A stretch of 64,000 bases of DNA, taken from positions 144,785,632 through 144,849,631 of the forward strand of contig OX235270.1 of NCBI GenBank assembly GCA_944472135.2. Direction: 5' to 3'. Numbering within the stretch: the stretch's first letter is position 1; the number at the start of each line of letters is the position of its first letter. This document shows positions 38,131 through 50,900 of the stretch, piece after piece. A program made the position numbers and the translations under genes. Below the pieces are notes generated by a model that saw only the letters and a list, made by a program, of their open reading frames with translations, had not been told where the DNA came from and did not search any database. Source of the DNA: Trichobilharzia regenti. Its lineage: Eukaryota; Platyhelminthes; Trematoda; Strigeidida; Schistosomatidae.

Positions 38131-41100
38131 TCTTCTGTAATCAATATTATCTTATTATAAACAGGAAAAGCTTCAATAATCGCAGTCAGAAATGAAACCT
38201 TTGCAGGCAGGCAGACGTACTGATGCTAGAAATCAACACAGTGATGTATCACTTCAAATTTCGACAGATTTTTGCAACACAGGATAACAAAGCAAAATAA
38301 AAGAGGTGGAATATAAGTGAAAAGCGTCTAGATAAAGAATACGTCAATACAGCCATCACGATTTTTTTTATTAGCCATGTGATTTAAATAACATCTTCGT
38401 GTACTGGCTAGATGCACCTTATTGACAGTGATTAAAAAAGTCCACTTTTAGCCACAGAAATCACACCAGCATATTTTACTGGGATTGGAAGAAGGGGGCT
38501 TTAGTAGAACATCCATATTTCGCCTTATCATCTAATACCGTTTTTAGCTGGTTTCTGCAATCGCCCGTAAGCTCGCCTCACCTCTTTACACGGACTCTTC
38601 CATCATACCCTCAGATCTACACCCAACTCTGGACATATTTGTAGGAAGACAGATTGTCGGTTGGTTCGTTGTCAGAGTTGCTTGCTGGTTATCCTTTCTG
38701 GTCAACTGGCCATCTGACCTTCAGTATCCAGTGAAAACATGTGTTGATGAAAGTCTGCAATAGCCTGTTGGAAATGATTTTGGTAATGCGAGCACCAAGT
38801 CTCTGAATAATGTATACGCCATCATTAATGATTTGACACCTGTGTTGAAGATCTGGATTTATACAATGATTTTAGATTACAGAAAATATAAACTGCTTTT
38901 CTCGGCCTGCCCTTAACATCCTAATCCGTGCAGGTTGTAGTTGAAACGATGCTGCCTGCCTGGGTATGTAGGAGAGATTACTTCGCTTAGATTTCTCGTG
39001 TTAATGGTGAGTAATGATTGTTGTCATTGTTGATTATATAACCTCCATCCTTCTTATACTCACTTGAAGAAGTTCTATCTTTGCCACCCTACTTTCATTT
39101 CAGCGACTCCGGGGTTGACTGGTTACCACCAGGGAATAAACTCGTCGACTTAGAATATGCAGATGATATAATCCTCCTAGGTGAAGACTCTGACAAAATG
39201 CACAGTATTCTGAACACCTTCAGCAGAAATCTGTGAATGTAGAACTAAAAGTGACTGTTCACTGGTAACTTGTCTAGCTTTGTTTGTGTGTGTGTGTGTG
39301 TGAGTATGTGCTGATCAAAACAGATTAAGGAGTCATAGGCGTACGTTTCATATTTTTGTTGGGACCTATCAATAAGGCATTGGTATCAGTTAGCTTCATA
39401 GTCAGTGATACAGTGTTGTTATCTGAAAACACCTGGTATTGTGTCCCGACAAGCACCGAAAATTAATTCAGATTCTCAATTACACCGACCTTTGTCATTT
39501 GAAGGTAAAAAACGAATACAAGTGCATTCATCACTATCAGTTCGGTGTTTGGTTTAATTCAGTTCAGTTTAATGTATTAGAAAATCCTCCATGTCCTAAC
39601 CATCTTAATCGATGTGACTTCACAGTCCCATAAACTGGCTTCCCCTCCTTTTCTAGCATTCGACGCCTAACTTCAATATTCCTCACTCTATTATACCATC
39701 CAACAAGGAAGAAAGAACGCAGACACTTATGGTCGAAGACAGTTAGCCAACCCTTCCATGTCTTCCATTCTCAGTGACCATGCATCACATCTATCCATAA
39801 AGGAGGACGGAGCGAACTGCTACTTGGCGGTATAAACGTCCTCTGGTCGACTGTCAGCCAAAATTCACGGCGTAATTCGGCATGTGCCAAACAACCTTCG
39901 GTATCCGTGTTGATATTTCGTCGGCAATCAACCTGCTGGTGCCGGTTAAAGCAAGCCCACAAATAAGTGAATCGGTCAACACTCTCTACCACTTCACTGC
40001 TGCTTATCTTTAAGCCAGGAGTCGATATAGTCGAGTCGAGTCCTGTAGCATCATGTTACACATTTGACAGCAGGAGCGAATCACATGTCAAACATTCGAA
40101 GATTTCTGCTGAAGGTGCTTAGAAGACTCTGCGTTTTGTCAGCGTCTTCACCTAGAATGATTAGATCATCCGCATTTCCTAGGTCAGCGATATTATTCCC
40201 TGGTAAGAAAAATGTATGTCGGTGTGTCACATAAGCGGTTTAATAAATCACCTGAAAAATGAAGACAGTGGTGTGACACTTCACACCAAATAAATAAAAT
40301 TAATGACAACTATAATATACATATATAAAACACTGACCGTGTAGTAGCATTTGATTCCATTATCATTTGTTTATTAAAATATATCACTCACATTGTGAAA
40401 CGATATTATTTACTGGATGACAACGCGTTACGAATACAATCCATTTATTGTTCATAATCACATCAGTTATAATTGCACAACTTCAGAACCCTATAGTTCT
40501 CTTTCTTCTTTCCCATTTGTCTTTGCGATAGTGGATTTTTCCAGATATTTGGGACAGATCTTGAATCGCTCTTATTCACCTATTCTCGGTAGATTCGATA
40601 AGTAAAGCTTCTGTTATCAATCTCTCCCCACCATCCTGTTATGTTAGATCCCACTGTATGCTTGTGTGTACTTTAATGTATTGCCATAGTTTAGCTATTT
40701 TCTACATATCTTAGCTTATTTAGGTCAACTAATGTAGATCTTGACGCGCTAATCTAATTTACGCCATCCTACCGATTTGATCTATATGGTTGACCTCACA
40801 ATCATTGCAGGGGATTAGATAAACCAAATGATTCCGTCTAATGAGCTCCACAGGACCATTTAACCGACATTTTTACGGATTTGAATGGAAATTTTATTCC
40901 TGCTTTCATTAACTTTCTATGTAAGGTTTCAAAAGTTCTTACTGATATAAATTTTCATACTCCTGTTGCCAGCTCATCTATCGAATTCATGCCCAGTCTT
41001 ATAGAACAAAACCGGAGACTTACTGTTAGAAATAAACGAAAACACTCTCCGCTTGACCTACGTGATATGCTTACTGACTATTTGCAATTAGTTGTTTTCT

Positions 41101-41880
41101 CTGAGCTAGCTGGTTTAATTGAGGAGCTTTCGTCGTCCTTCTGGACAACATTTTCATAACAAGTTTTAGCACAAAATAAACTGATTTAAATTCCCCATGA
41201 ACGATAGAGTTATGTCTCCTAGCAACCATCTTCATGACTGGTAGTTGATTTACATCTGTTGTATTGATCAATTTTTATTGACTTGGAATTTGAACTTTCT
41301 CGTTATGTGATTTACTTACTGACGATTATTACAAAGGCGTATCTACTATGCAGAAGAAACCTCCTGTCACTTTTAACAATGCAAACGACTTAACTGGACA
41401 CATTTGTCCTTGTGAAAACTGCCCCCCCCACCCACCCAATTAAGGAACTGCACGCATAGATCACCAGACAACTATAACTGAGGTAATTAGTTTGCCTTAA
41501 TCACAACGGATTTTGATGTTAACGCAGATTTTGATGTAATCCTCACTAGGTAACACAGCCAAAACTAGTTACAGTAACTACCAACTTCGCACTGTACAAA
41601 GCAAAAATAGTTTTGCCTTATACACTTCTTGCTGATAACTTTGATTTTCCATTTCGTCCTTCTTTCATTTTGGATATATATATATTATTGAATACAGAAG
41701 AGGACTAAATACAAGTACATCCTAAGCCATTGTTTGTCGTTCTTTTTTTAAGAAAAATATTCGCTATTCATTTACGATTGGCTAACTGAAAGTGAAGAGG
41801 GCATATAACATTTAAGTGTGTGGCTGTCTTCACTATAGGTGTGGAATGGAACACGCTTGGGGTGAAGGCTATTCACAGCA

Positions 41881-41925
<45 letters not shown>

Positions 41926-44900
41926 CCAAATAAATGTTATTGTCACTATTATTTGATTTAGGTGTTAGTTTGTAGGGATGTGACTGGTTTCAAGTGTAAC
42001 CACAGTTCAGTGTCAGTTAAAGGACCGTTGAAAGTTCTGTTTCGTCCAATGACCACACCGACAATCGAACACAGAACATTCCACTCATGGTGCAAAGAAA
42101 TGAATCATAATAATCATAATAATGATAATAGTAATTTGTTTACATACTTCTAGTCTACGTCTGCATGTATCAAAGAAACGGCGATAACACGATTCTGGAT
42201 CACGTCTTAGCTTTGGTGCTAACTGGCCCCAGTGAACATTTAATAAAAGTAATCTAGCTGGTTTTGCTGCATCAGGTGTTGATTTTGCACTGATTGATAA
42301 TGCTGTAGAAGGTGATGCTGACGTTGCTGCCGACGATGTTGATGATGACGACAACGACACTGAATATGATATTACAGCAGGTACAGACTGATTTTTAGAC
42401 GAATCACCAAGACTTGACTTATTTCCAGTTGTTGCATCGATAACGGTGGACGTCGCTTCAGCCTCCACAGGACGATTTGAATGTCCACCGTCTAGACTTG
42501 CATCAGATGATGGTAGGGCTAGATATAAATCCCATAGAAATTCTAATCCAATTAAATCAGGTCGTTCAACATGCTACATATATATTTGAAGAAAAGAGAG
42601 AGAGAGTGTGTATGTGAACAAACAAATCTGTGTGTTTAGATTATAGGATTTGTGGGCATTTGGAATAATTCAATTACAGCTGTTGGATTTCATCACGAAC
42701 CAACATCCAGTTAGACAGGTTGTTGAAAACAAGGAAGCATTGGACAGAGTTGACAAAGATAGAATCCATGGCTCGTTGGATTCTGGTCCAATTGCCTGAA
42801 CGTCCGACAAGCCTGGTATCGTAACCTAACGATTCAATGTTCAATCTCTAATGGGGTCGTGGATTCACACCGCTGAAGACCCCCAAAATAAGATGAAACA
42901 GTTGTCAAATGCTTCCTGTGTCCCAGTGATCTTCCAGAGTGATCTTGGTTCGTAACGAAATGCATCAACTAGATAACATTGGTAATCTCTGTAACTTCAG
43001 CACTAGGTGACTCGGGTTCGAACCTCAGAAGGGACATGAGCTATTCCTCCAAGATTGTAGATACTCCCTTGCTGACCAAACAAGCCAACAAACACGAAAC
43101 AGAGGTCAAAGGCTTCCTGTCCCTGTCAACTGTCTCTAATCATCGAATAGCAACAATAATCCATTGTGTTAAATGGCAAATCAGGAGGTTCTTCCAAAAG
43201 GAGAATATTTTACCTGTCAATACGAAAAGATATGAACAGTGTACGTCTGTAGCAGGACTTTTTTCGTGTATGAGGTGATTTAAGGCATTATGTACCTAGC
43301 CAAACTGAAAATGGCACAAAAAACCCCATCTTAATAGATAGTATTGCTTTAACGAATACATCAGAGCACTAAAGTAGGCGGAATAGTTACAATGTCAAAA
43401 AAGACAAAACAAAAAATGTACAAGAAATTAGCTTACCCATGATTTTGCCACCTGTTTCATACGACCTTCGTTTAAATTGACTTTCTCAAAAAAGCCTTTA
43501 AAGCATTCAAACCCTAAGAGGAGAAGGGAACAAAACGGATAGCAATAATAGTAATAATAATAATAACGACGAATTTTAAAACAGAACAGCAGTAAAGTTG
43601 TATTTGTATCGCTTCTGACCATTAAAACAACCCATACTAAAAACGGAATATTAAAGCTTATTATCCCAGTTGATTGGAAAAGTCCATTAGAAATAGTAAA
43701 ATACTGACTGTTGAACAAAGCACATTCTTTTCGATAACTTCTACATAGTTATATATGCGTACAGTAATCCAACTTTAGACTGAACATCAGACTTTAAAAG
43801 TGAAAGACGAATACATAGCAGTAATTAATGCTCATAGTGAAATTTAATCATACTACATGTAAACTTCATATGGATGAAGGATAATATCATAAACAAAGAG
43901 AAGGTAGAAGGTTGTGTGTGTGTGTGTGTTGGTGTATAAGTGAGTTACTAGGGGTAAATGAAAAATAAAAACAAAAAATGTTTGTTTCAAATTTGATCAC
44001 GGATTGATATCAGTTAGAGGACCACTGGGATAACAGGGAGTATCGGACAGCAGTTTCCTCCTAGTACGAAGCTCTTCGGAAGTATGAACTCACTGGGGTT
44101 CGAACTCAGGACTTCCTTGTCACAAGGCAAGTTCGTTGACGATGCAGTTACTGGGACTTGAATCAGTGGCCAGTGAATTTTAACCAGTGAGGTCCACTAG
44201 ATCGGGCGTGAGGATAAATACTCGCTGATGACATTAGCCGGTGCCAGCTGCGCTAAATATATCACAAATAGGTACAGGTTAAAATTCATGGGCTGGTAGC
44301 TGTTGAGTTAGGTTCAGGTAGTTGAACAATCTATGAGTTCAGCTTGTAACCTGAACGTCCTGGGTTTGAACCTGTGTAGTGGGTGCGTAATTTTATGTCC
44401 AGTACTCCCTGGTTTTCAATGGTTCTCTAATTGTTAACAAACCATAGTGCAACTTGAAATAAACAAAATGGTTGTGATCAGTAAACAAAATCATAAGGGT
44501 GATATGTCACTGAAATCCTAGTAAGAATTGGATGAATTTCAGCTTAGAAGTTGTCATGAACTAACATCACCTGAACCATTGAAAAACACAGCACTAGATA
44601 GCAACTTTGTTCCAGGTTTTTTAGACTGTGAACAGCACCCAACTATGACCTCGTGAATAATATTACTGAAAACCACAAGATGAACATATCGTAAACATGT
44701 CACTGGTTAGGTACTTCCTTGGAATCCAGTGACACACGTTTTCGCAAATTCTACAGTTCTGTAAAGCTGCACCATAAACACCTAACATCATCACCGAGTA
44801 GACTTCTTACAATCATAAAATCCTAATATTAACCCTATGTTCATTGGTGATTTAGGATTCCTGGAGTTAGTAATGAAAAGTACGGGCCGGTGGGAAACAT

Positions 44901-47900
44901 TAAGCCAACTGTGGAAAAAACTGATCACTAAGTGAATACGACGCTGATAGAGCTAGATCACAAAGTGGTAAAGGCGGGTTCTATGGGTCAGTGGATTAGA
45001 ATCAGTACACTGAACAGTAGCATGCTTGCTGTTGAAACCTCATGGTTCCAAGGCCCACCCTTATCAGCGTTGTTGGCGTGCATCGAAGAAGTAGCCTTCT
45101 CTAGAACTTTTCGACATTCAATGTTTGTCCGCAAGATTTTGCCTCGTTACGGAATCTACCTCCTAAGACCAAATTAAATATAGTAGGAAAACGATTGTAA
45201 AATAAACAACAGACTTAACAGAATGCAGTACAGAAAAACTTACCAGCGATTGAACGAAATAACGCAGGATTTGATTTCAAAATTACTTTTGTGAAGACGA
45301 ATGTTTGAGCATCAGTGTCAAGAAAATTTAAGCATGACGAGAACCAAATGAATGCTTGCTAGAGTTTATCAGATTGTAGTAAAGTGTTATGAGAAAAAAG
45401 AAATGGTATGCTGTTAGAAAGTGAGATGTTTTAAGTAAAATGTATAAATGTATGTATACAAGCCGAATGAGTGAAATACTGTCCTTATTATTATTAGTTT
45501 GTTTAATTCCTAGAGGAACATAGGGCTTCAGCCGCGTGTCTCCATTGCGTTCGGTTCTCTGCCAACGTTTTCACCTGGCACCAAGTCTGCCCACACGCTT
45601 TCATCTCATCTTCACATGACCTCCTCCAAATCACTCTTGCACTGACGACCAACTCGCCGCCCACTTCCCTTCCGGGTTCCACTCGAGCAATGGCTTGTCT
45701 AGTGATGTCACTCACTTGATGGTTTCCTCAGAGTATGGCCAATCGATCCCCATTTCTTCCTGCCTACTTGTTTCACAATCGGTTCCTGGTTGATTCGCTC
45801 ATTGCCAGAGGTCGCTGTTGCTGATCTTTTCTGACCGGCCATCTGATCTTGAGTATTTAGCAAAGGCAAGTGTTGATGAAGGTTTGTAGTTTGTTTGAGG
45901 TGCTCTTTGTGAAGCGCCAAGTCTCTGATCCGTATAGTAGCACTGACTGGCTTCACATTGGAGTTGAAAATCCGGATCTTATTATAATCATGCTGAGTAG
46001 TGCTGTTGACTTCTGCACAGACTTAAGAGTAATGAAAGCTTTTCTTGCTTTTCCGATTCTGTCTTTGATATCCTCATCAGTTCCGTCCGCCTGTAGTTGA
46101 AACGATGCTTCCCAGGTAGGTGAAGGAGGTTGTTTCTTTCAGGTTCCTCCCATTTATGCTGATTGTTGTCTGTTGTTGTTGTTGTAGCTGTTGGTGTTGG
46201 CTAGGAACCTTCATCACCTCTGTTTTCTCTATGTTCACCTGAAGCCCTATCTTTTCTGGATGCTTCTTCTACGAACCTGTTGCTTTCGATTGTCCTTGGT
46301 TGACTCAAATTTTAGACAATTTTTATAATGAACTGGTATCAGTTAGCCTTGTAAACACACAACTACAGGAAGTGTTACACAGTGTTATTTTATTTCGAAC
46401 TGTGAACTAACGTCAACCAGCCACCTATTTATTACACTACTTAATAGCCATCACTTCGGTACCCAGTTGAGCATACAACTTCCCCGGAACATCTCCATTT
46501 TACACTATTCTTTGACGTCGAACTATATACTACCGACTAATTACGATGAGTAGTCGTATGCCACCCATCATATCAGTCAATTTCACGCACTTACACTGAC
46601 TTTCTTGATTATCATTTATAGTATTAAGCAGACCATATATTGTGTTGATCTGAAAAATTTTGGTTCCCAAAATAGATAGTGGTGAAATTTCATGACCATC
46701 TAACTACAGGACACACCTATTCAATAGGTGACTGCGTTTGGCTTCATCGACTGTCGATCACTGCTGGCCGCTTCCCCAATTTTTATACCCAGCGACAGGG
46801 TTTCTGTGAAATTGTACAACACTAGCTGCCAACTACTATGTTCTGTGGTACCTGCAGCCACCACACATTATAGACAATTGCAGCGATATCATTTAGCTGT
46901 GCCAAAGGAATTGTCGAGACCATGGCAACCGATACCTGTCCTCAGCTATTACGGGGTTCCAGCAGAAGTAGGCAACACCTATCCAAAACCACAGCCAAGT
47001 ACTGAGAGCAATACCTCGAAAGCAAAAGTGGTGATGCTGTTACAAGTGACTGATTATTGCAGCACAACTGAAATCCTTGATTCACCGGTAGACAATCGAA
47101 TGCCCAAGTCAACTAGTCAAAGGTACACAAAAGAAGCTTTTCACAGCAATCTTTATAAAAAAGCAAACAAAGTGAATTTAGTAGTGAACACCTATCTGCT
47201 TCATGATTCATAAATCGCTTATTTTGTCCAACAATCCAAACGAAACTTTCATTACGATTGTCGTAATGCAATATAATATAATAGCCACGTCATTACAGTG
47301 TAATATGTAACATTATTTTTTTTCAACTGCCAGGGCATAATACTTACTTCACGGTCAAATGGTGCAGCTCGTGTCTGACCAATTAATGTCTCCCACAGCG
47401 CTTTTGCACGTTCAACACTCAATGTGAGTTCTGCATTGCGTAGCAAGTAATGCAAAAGATCGAAATGCCGCTTTATCACCTGAAATTATAATAACACAGA
47501 ACAGTGGATGATATTTAATAATCACAGTAAAGCTTATTCTTATAATATCTACATTAAGAGGCAGAACACATATAAGGACTCTGCTTGTGCAGAAGAAGAT
47601 CTCTGTTTTAAGAATGGATAACTACTAACTTCCCTTCATATATGTGTTAAACTTGGACACTGTGGTAGTATACAATTCCATATTAATTTGTTTATTAGAT
47701 ATCACACACACACACAGTGAAACAGTATTATTTACTGGATGACAACTCGCTTCAAACACAATTTATTCACTGTTCTTAATCACATAAGCTATAATTACAC
47801 GACTCTAGAAATTCATAGGCATCTTTCTTCCTTCCTATTTGTCGTAGGGGTAGTAGATCTTTCCAAATGTCCGGGTGGATGGGTGTTGAATCATTCTTAC

Positions 47901-50900
47901 CGCAATTATTCATAGTTGATTCGACAAATAAAGCTTAAGTTATCAACCTCTCCATCTACCGTATCACATTAGATTTTAAAACTTTCATGTTATCCCATCC
48001 TGTTGTATGGTTGTGGGTTATCGCATGTGGAGTGATCTAGCTGATCTATTTTCCAGACTTCTTATCTTAGTATCAGGTCAACTAATCTAGATTTCGCCAA
48101 ACTTTTGTGCACCGTTAGTTTGACTGACCCCATCCTACTACTATTTTGACTTGTATATTCCATCAGGGTATTAGATAAACTAAATTGTTTTGTTCAATTG
48201 GCTCCGCAGGATCCTTTAACTGAAAAAGCTTGTTTCTAATTGAGTTTGCGGATACGAATGGCGGTCAGTTTTATTCCTACATTGTCACAGCAGTAGAACT
48301 GGGTCAGTCAGACTAGCCGAGCATAATAACCTAGCAAAATCAGGTTCATTTCACCGTAATGAAATAAAAAAATCTGAAGAACAGTTCAACCATAGCACTA
48401 CATGCAGTTGCATACAACCGTGCAATAGAATGGGATAAGGTGATGCTCTTGAGATCTGACATCAAAAACGGTAGGGTAGAGACTGATAACGACCAAGAAA
48501 ACATGAACAAGGACGATTCAACACCTAATCCAGATATCTGGAAAATTCTACTGTCGCAACAACAAAAGGGAAGGGGGAAAAATCTATGAGATTCTGAAAT
48601 TGTGTAATTATAAACGATAGGATTATGAACGATAAATTGTGTTCGAAACACGTTTTCATCTGTTAAATAATACCGTTTAGACTCTGTGTGATATATCTAA
48701 TAAACACATTAATATGGAATTCTAACTTCCCTCCAGTATTATCTGCTCCCAGGTATGAGACTTACTTATATCCCATTGATCTTTGTCAGACATTAGAAAT
48801 ATATATATATTATTTCTTTACCGTTCTGAGTGGAACATATGGACGGCTTCAGAAGCATATCTCAATGTCACTCTGTTCTCCTCACTCCTTTCTAACTGGT
48901 TGCACGGTTACCCTAAAGCTTTCATTTCCCCTTAGCACACACGCCCAACTCCTTTCTAATTCGCGTTCCACTAGATAGCCTCCGTGCGATGTCACTCAAC
49001 GATTACCCTAGCGTCTTTCCACACCATTTATATTTTCTTCAAAATATCTGTTGGTATGGTAATAGGTTCTTGCCTGTCGGTTCTTTAGTTGGCAGTGTTC
49101 TATGTTGGTATTCCTTTCTGACAGGCTATCTGATCTTCAATATGAACCGAAGGCAACTACTGTTGATGAAAGTCTGCATCTGGCTTTATGAAATACATTT
49201 AGTGACAAGTCAAGTGTCTGAATCATTTTGAAGCCCCCAACCACCCACTGACTTGACATTGGTGTTGAAACTCAGAACCTTATTGTTTATGCTGAGCCGA
49301 GCAGGTTTCCATACTGATTTCAGAGTAACGAAGATGTGTCTCGCTTTTCCAATCTTAGCTGATTAGCTTTGAAATCCTCATTCACGACGCCGCCTGTTGT
49401 TGAAATGATGCTATTTAAGTAAGTGAAAGTGCTCCCATCTTTTCGATTTCTCCTACTGACAGAGGTGATTAACGTCTGTTATCGATGGTCGATAGGTATC
49501 ATCAGTAACTTTCCCTTTGCTGTATTCAGACTGATTACCATAACTTAATTATTCTTATCAACTTTTGTCAGGCGTTGACCACATTACTGTGAACATCGTA
49601 CTCCAATCATTTGACAATGTACTTGATCGACACTCATTCCGCCTTTTAATTCCCATTCATAATGTTACTGACCAACTGATTTTTGCGCCTATGAATCTGA
49701 TTAGTCATTACAAGCAACACTTTTTTTTAGAAAGATTGTGGTTGTATGAATAATTTCTTAGACTAACGCCATTGCTGGAAAATGTTTAGTGCTAATCACA
49801 CAAAAATTCACTTTGATTTTCTTTCAAGTGTTGGTTTCGTAGGCAATTTTGTTTGATTGGTTGGAGGATTTCATCTTGAGCTGACATCAGGTTTTCCAAT
49901 GGTTCCCTAACTGATGTCAGCTCATGATGGAAACCTCCAACCAATCAAACAAAATTTCCCACAAAACTAGTACTTGAAAATTAATCTGATACTCCTAGCG
50001 ACTGGTCCTTTTCAGGCAGTTAACTTGGGGTTCTAGTGGGAAGCCGTGACCAGTAGGATAAAGCAGGCTGAAGATTAGGCAGTAACTCATTGAAGAAAAC
50101 ATTGCGAAGTGGCCACACTGTGTCATGAATTGGAAGAAGTTAGAATTCATGGGCTGGCTGGTCATTGGATTGGATCGGGTCCCAGTGGCTGAATGGCCTA
50201 CGAGCTAGCTCGCCTTGTAGGCAGAGGATATTGGGTTCAAAGAGTCCCAAACTAGGTGGAACGAAAGACCTGGCTGTCCATTACCCCCTGGCTGGTTTTT
50301 CAACGGCTCTCTAACTGATGTCAGCTCACGATGAAATCCTCCAACCAAAATTCAGTTTGACTTCAAATCGAAGTATGCGCTGAAGGTGTCGCCTAGTAGG
50401 CCATTGAATGCTTCACAAGTTAACCATCCAGCTCAAAGAACACAACTACATTGGAAGTATGACATTACACAGATATTCAAGACAAACAAAAACAAAAGAA
50501 AAGAAAATTAATAATTGATTGACAATAGGACAAGCTCTTCGACCAACTTACATCACTATGCCGGAAACCAAGTTCATCTAAACTGTCTGCTGTCAGCAAA
50601 TCACCGTGAGATGAAATAGCCCATTTTTCATAATGTAATAAAGAGTCAACCACACGAGTAATCAATTCATACGATCGATTAAGTTCATGCAGATGATCCT
50701 TGTAAATAATAATAATAGTAATCGATTAATTAGCTAATTAACTAGAATATAATTGTTTTCTCAGAAATAAACGTGATAAACTGTGCATTTGTTACGGATT
50801 AATAATTCTTAATACAATGTCGTGTAAAAAGTTGAATTGATTTCGTGAAACAAACTATTGTTACTTGCAAGCAGATCAACAGGAACTATAGTATCTGTCA

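Noticed and set aside
40881..41159. 92-codon plus frame with a protein-like look
   Set aside because: Its 3' third is the reverse complement of a PLE-associated repeat and its 5' part belongs to repeat family T, so it is chimeric.
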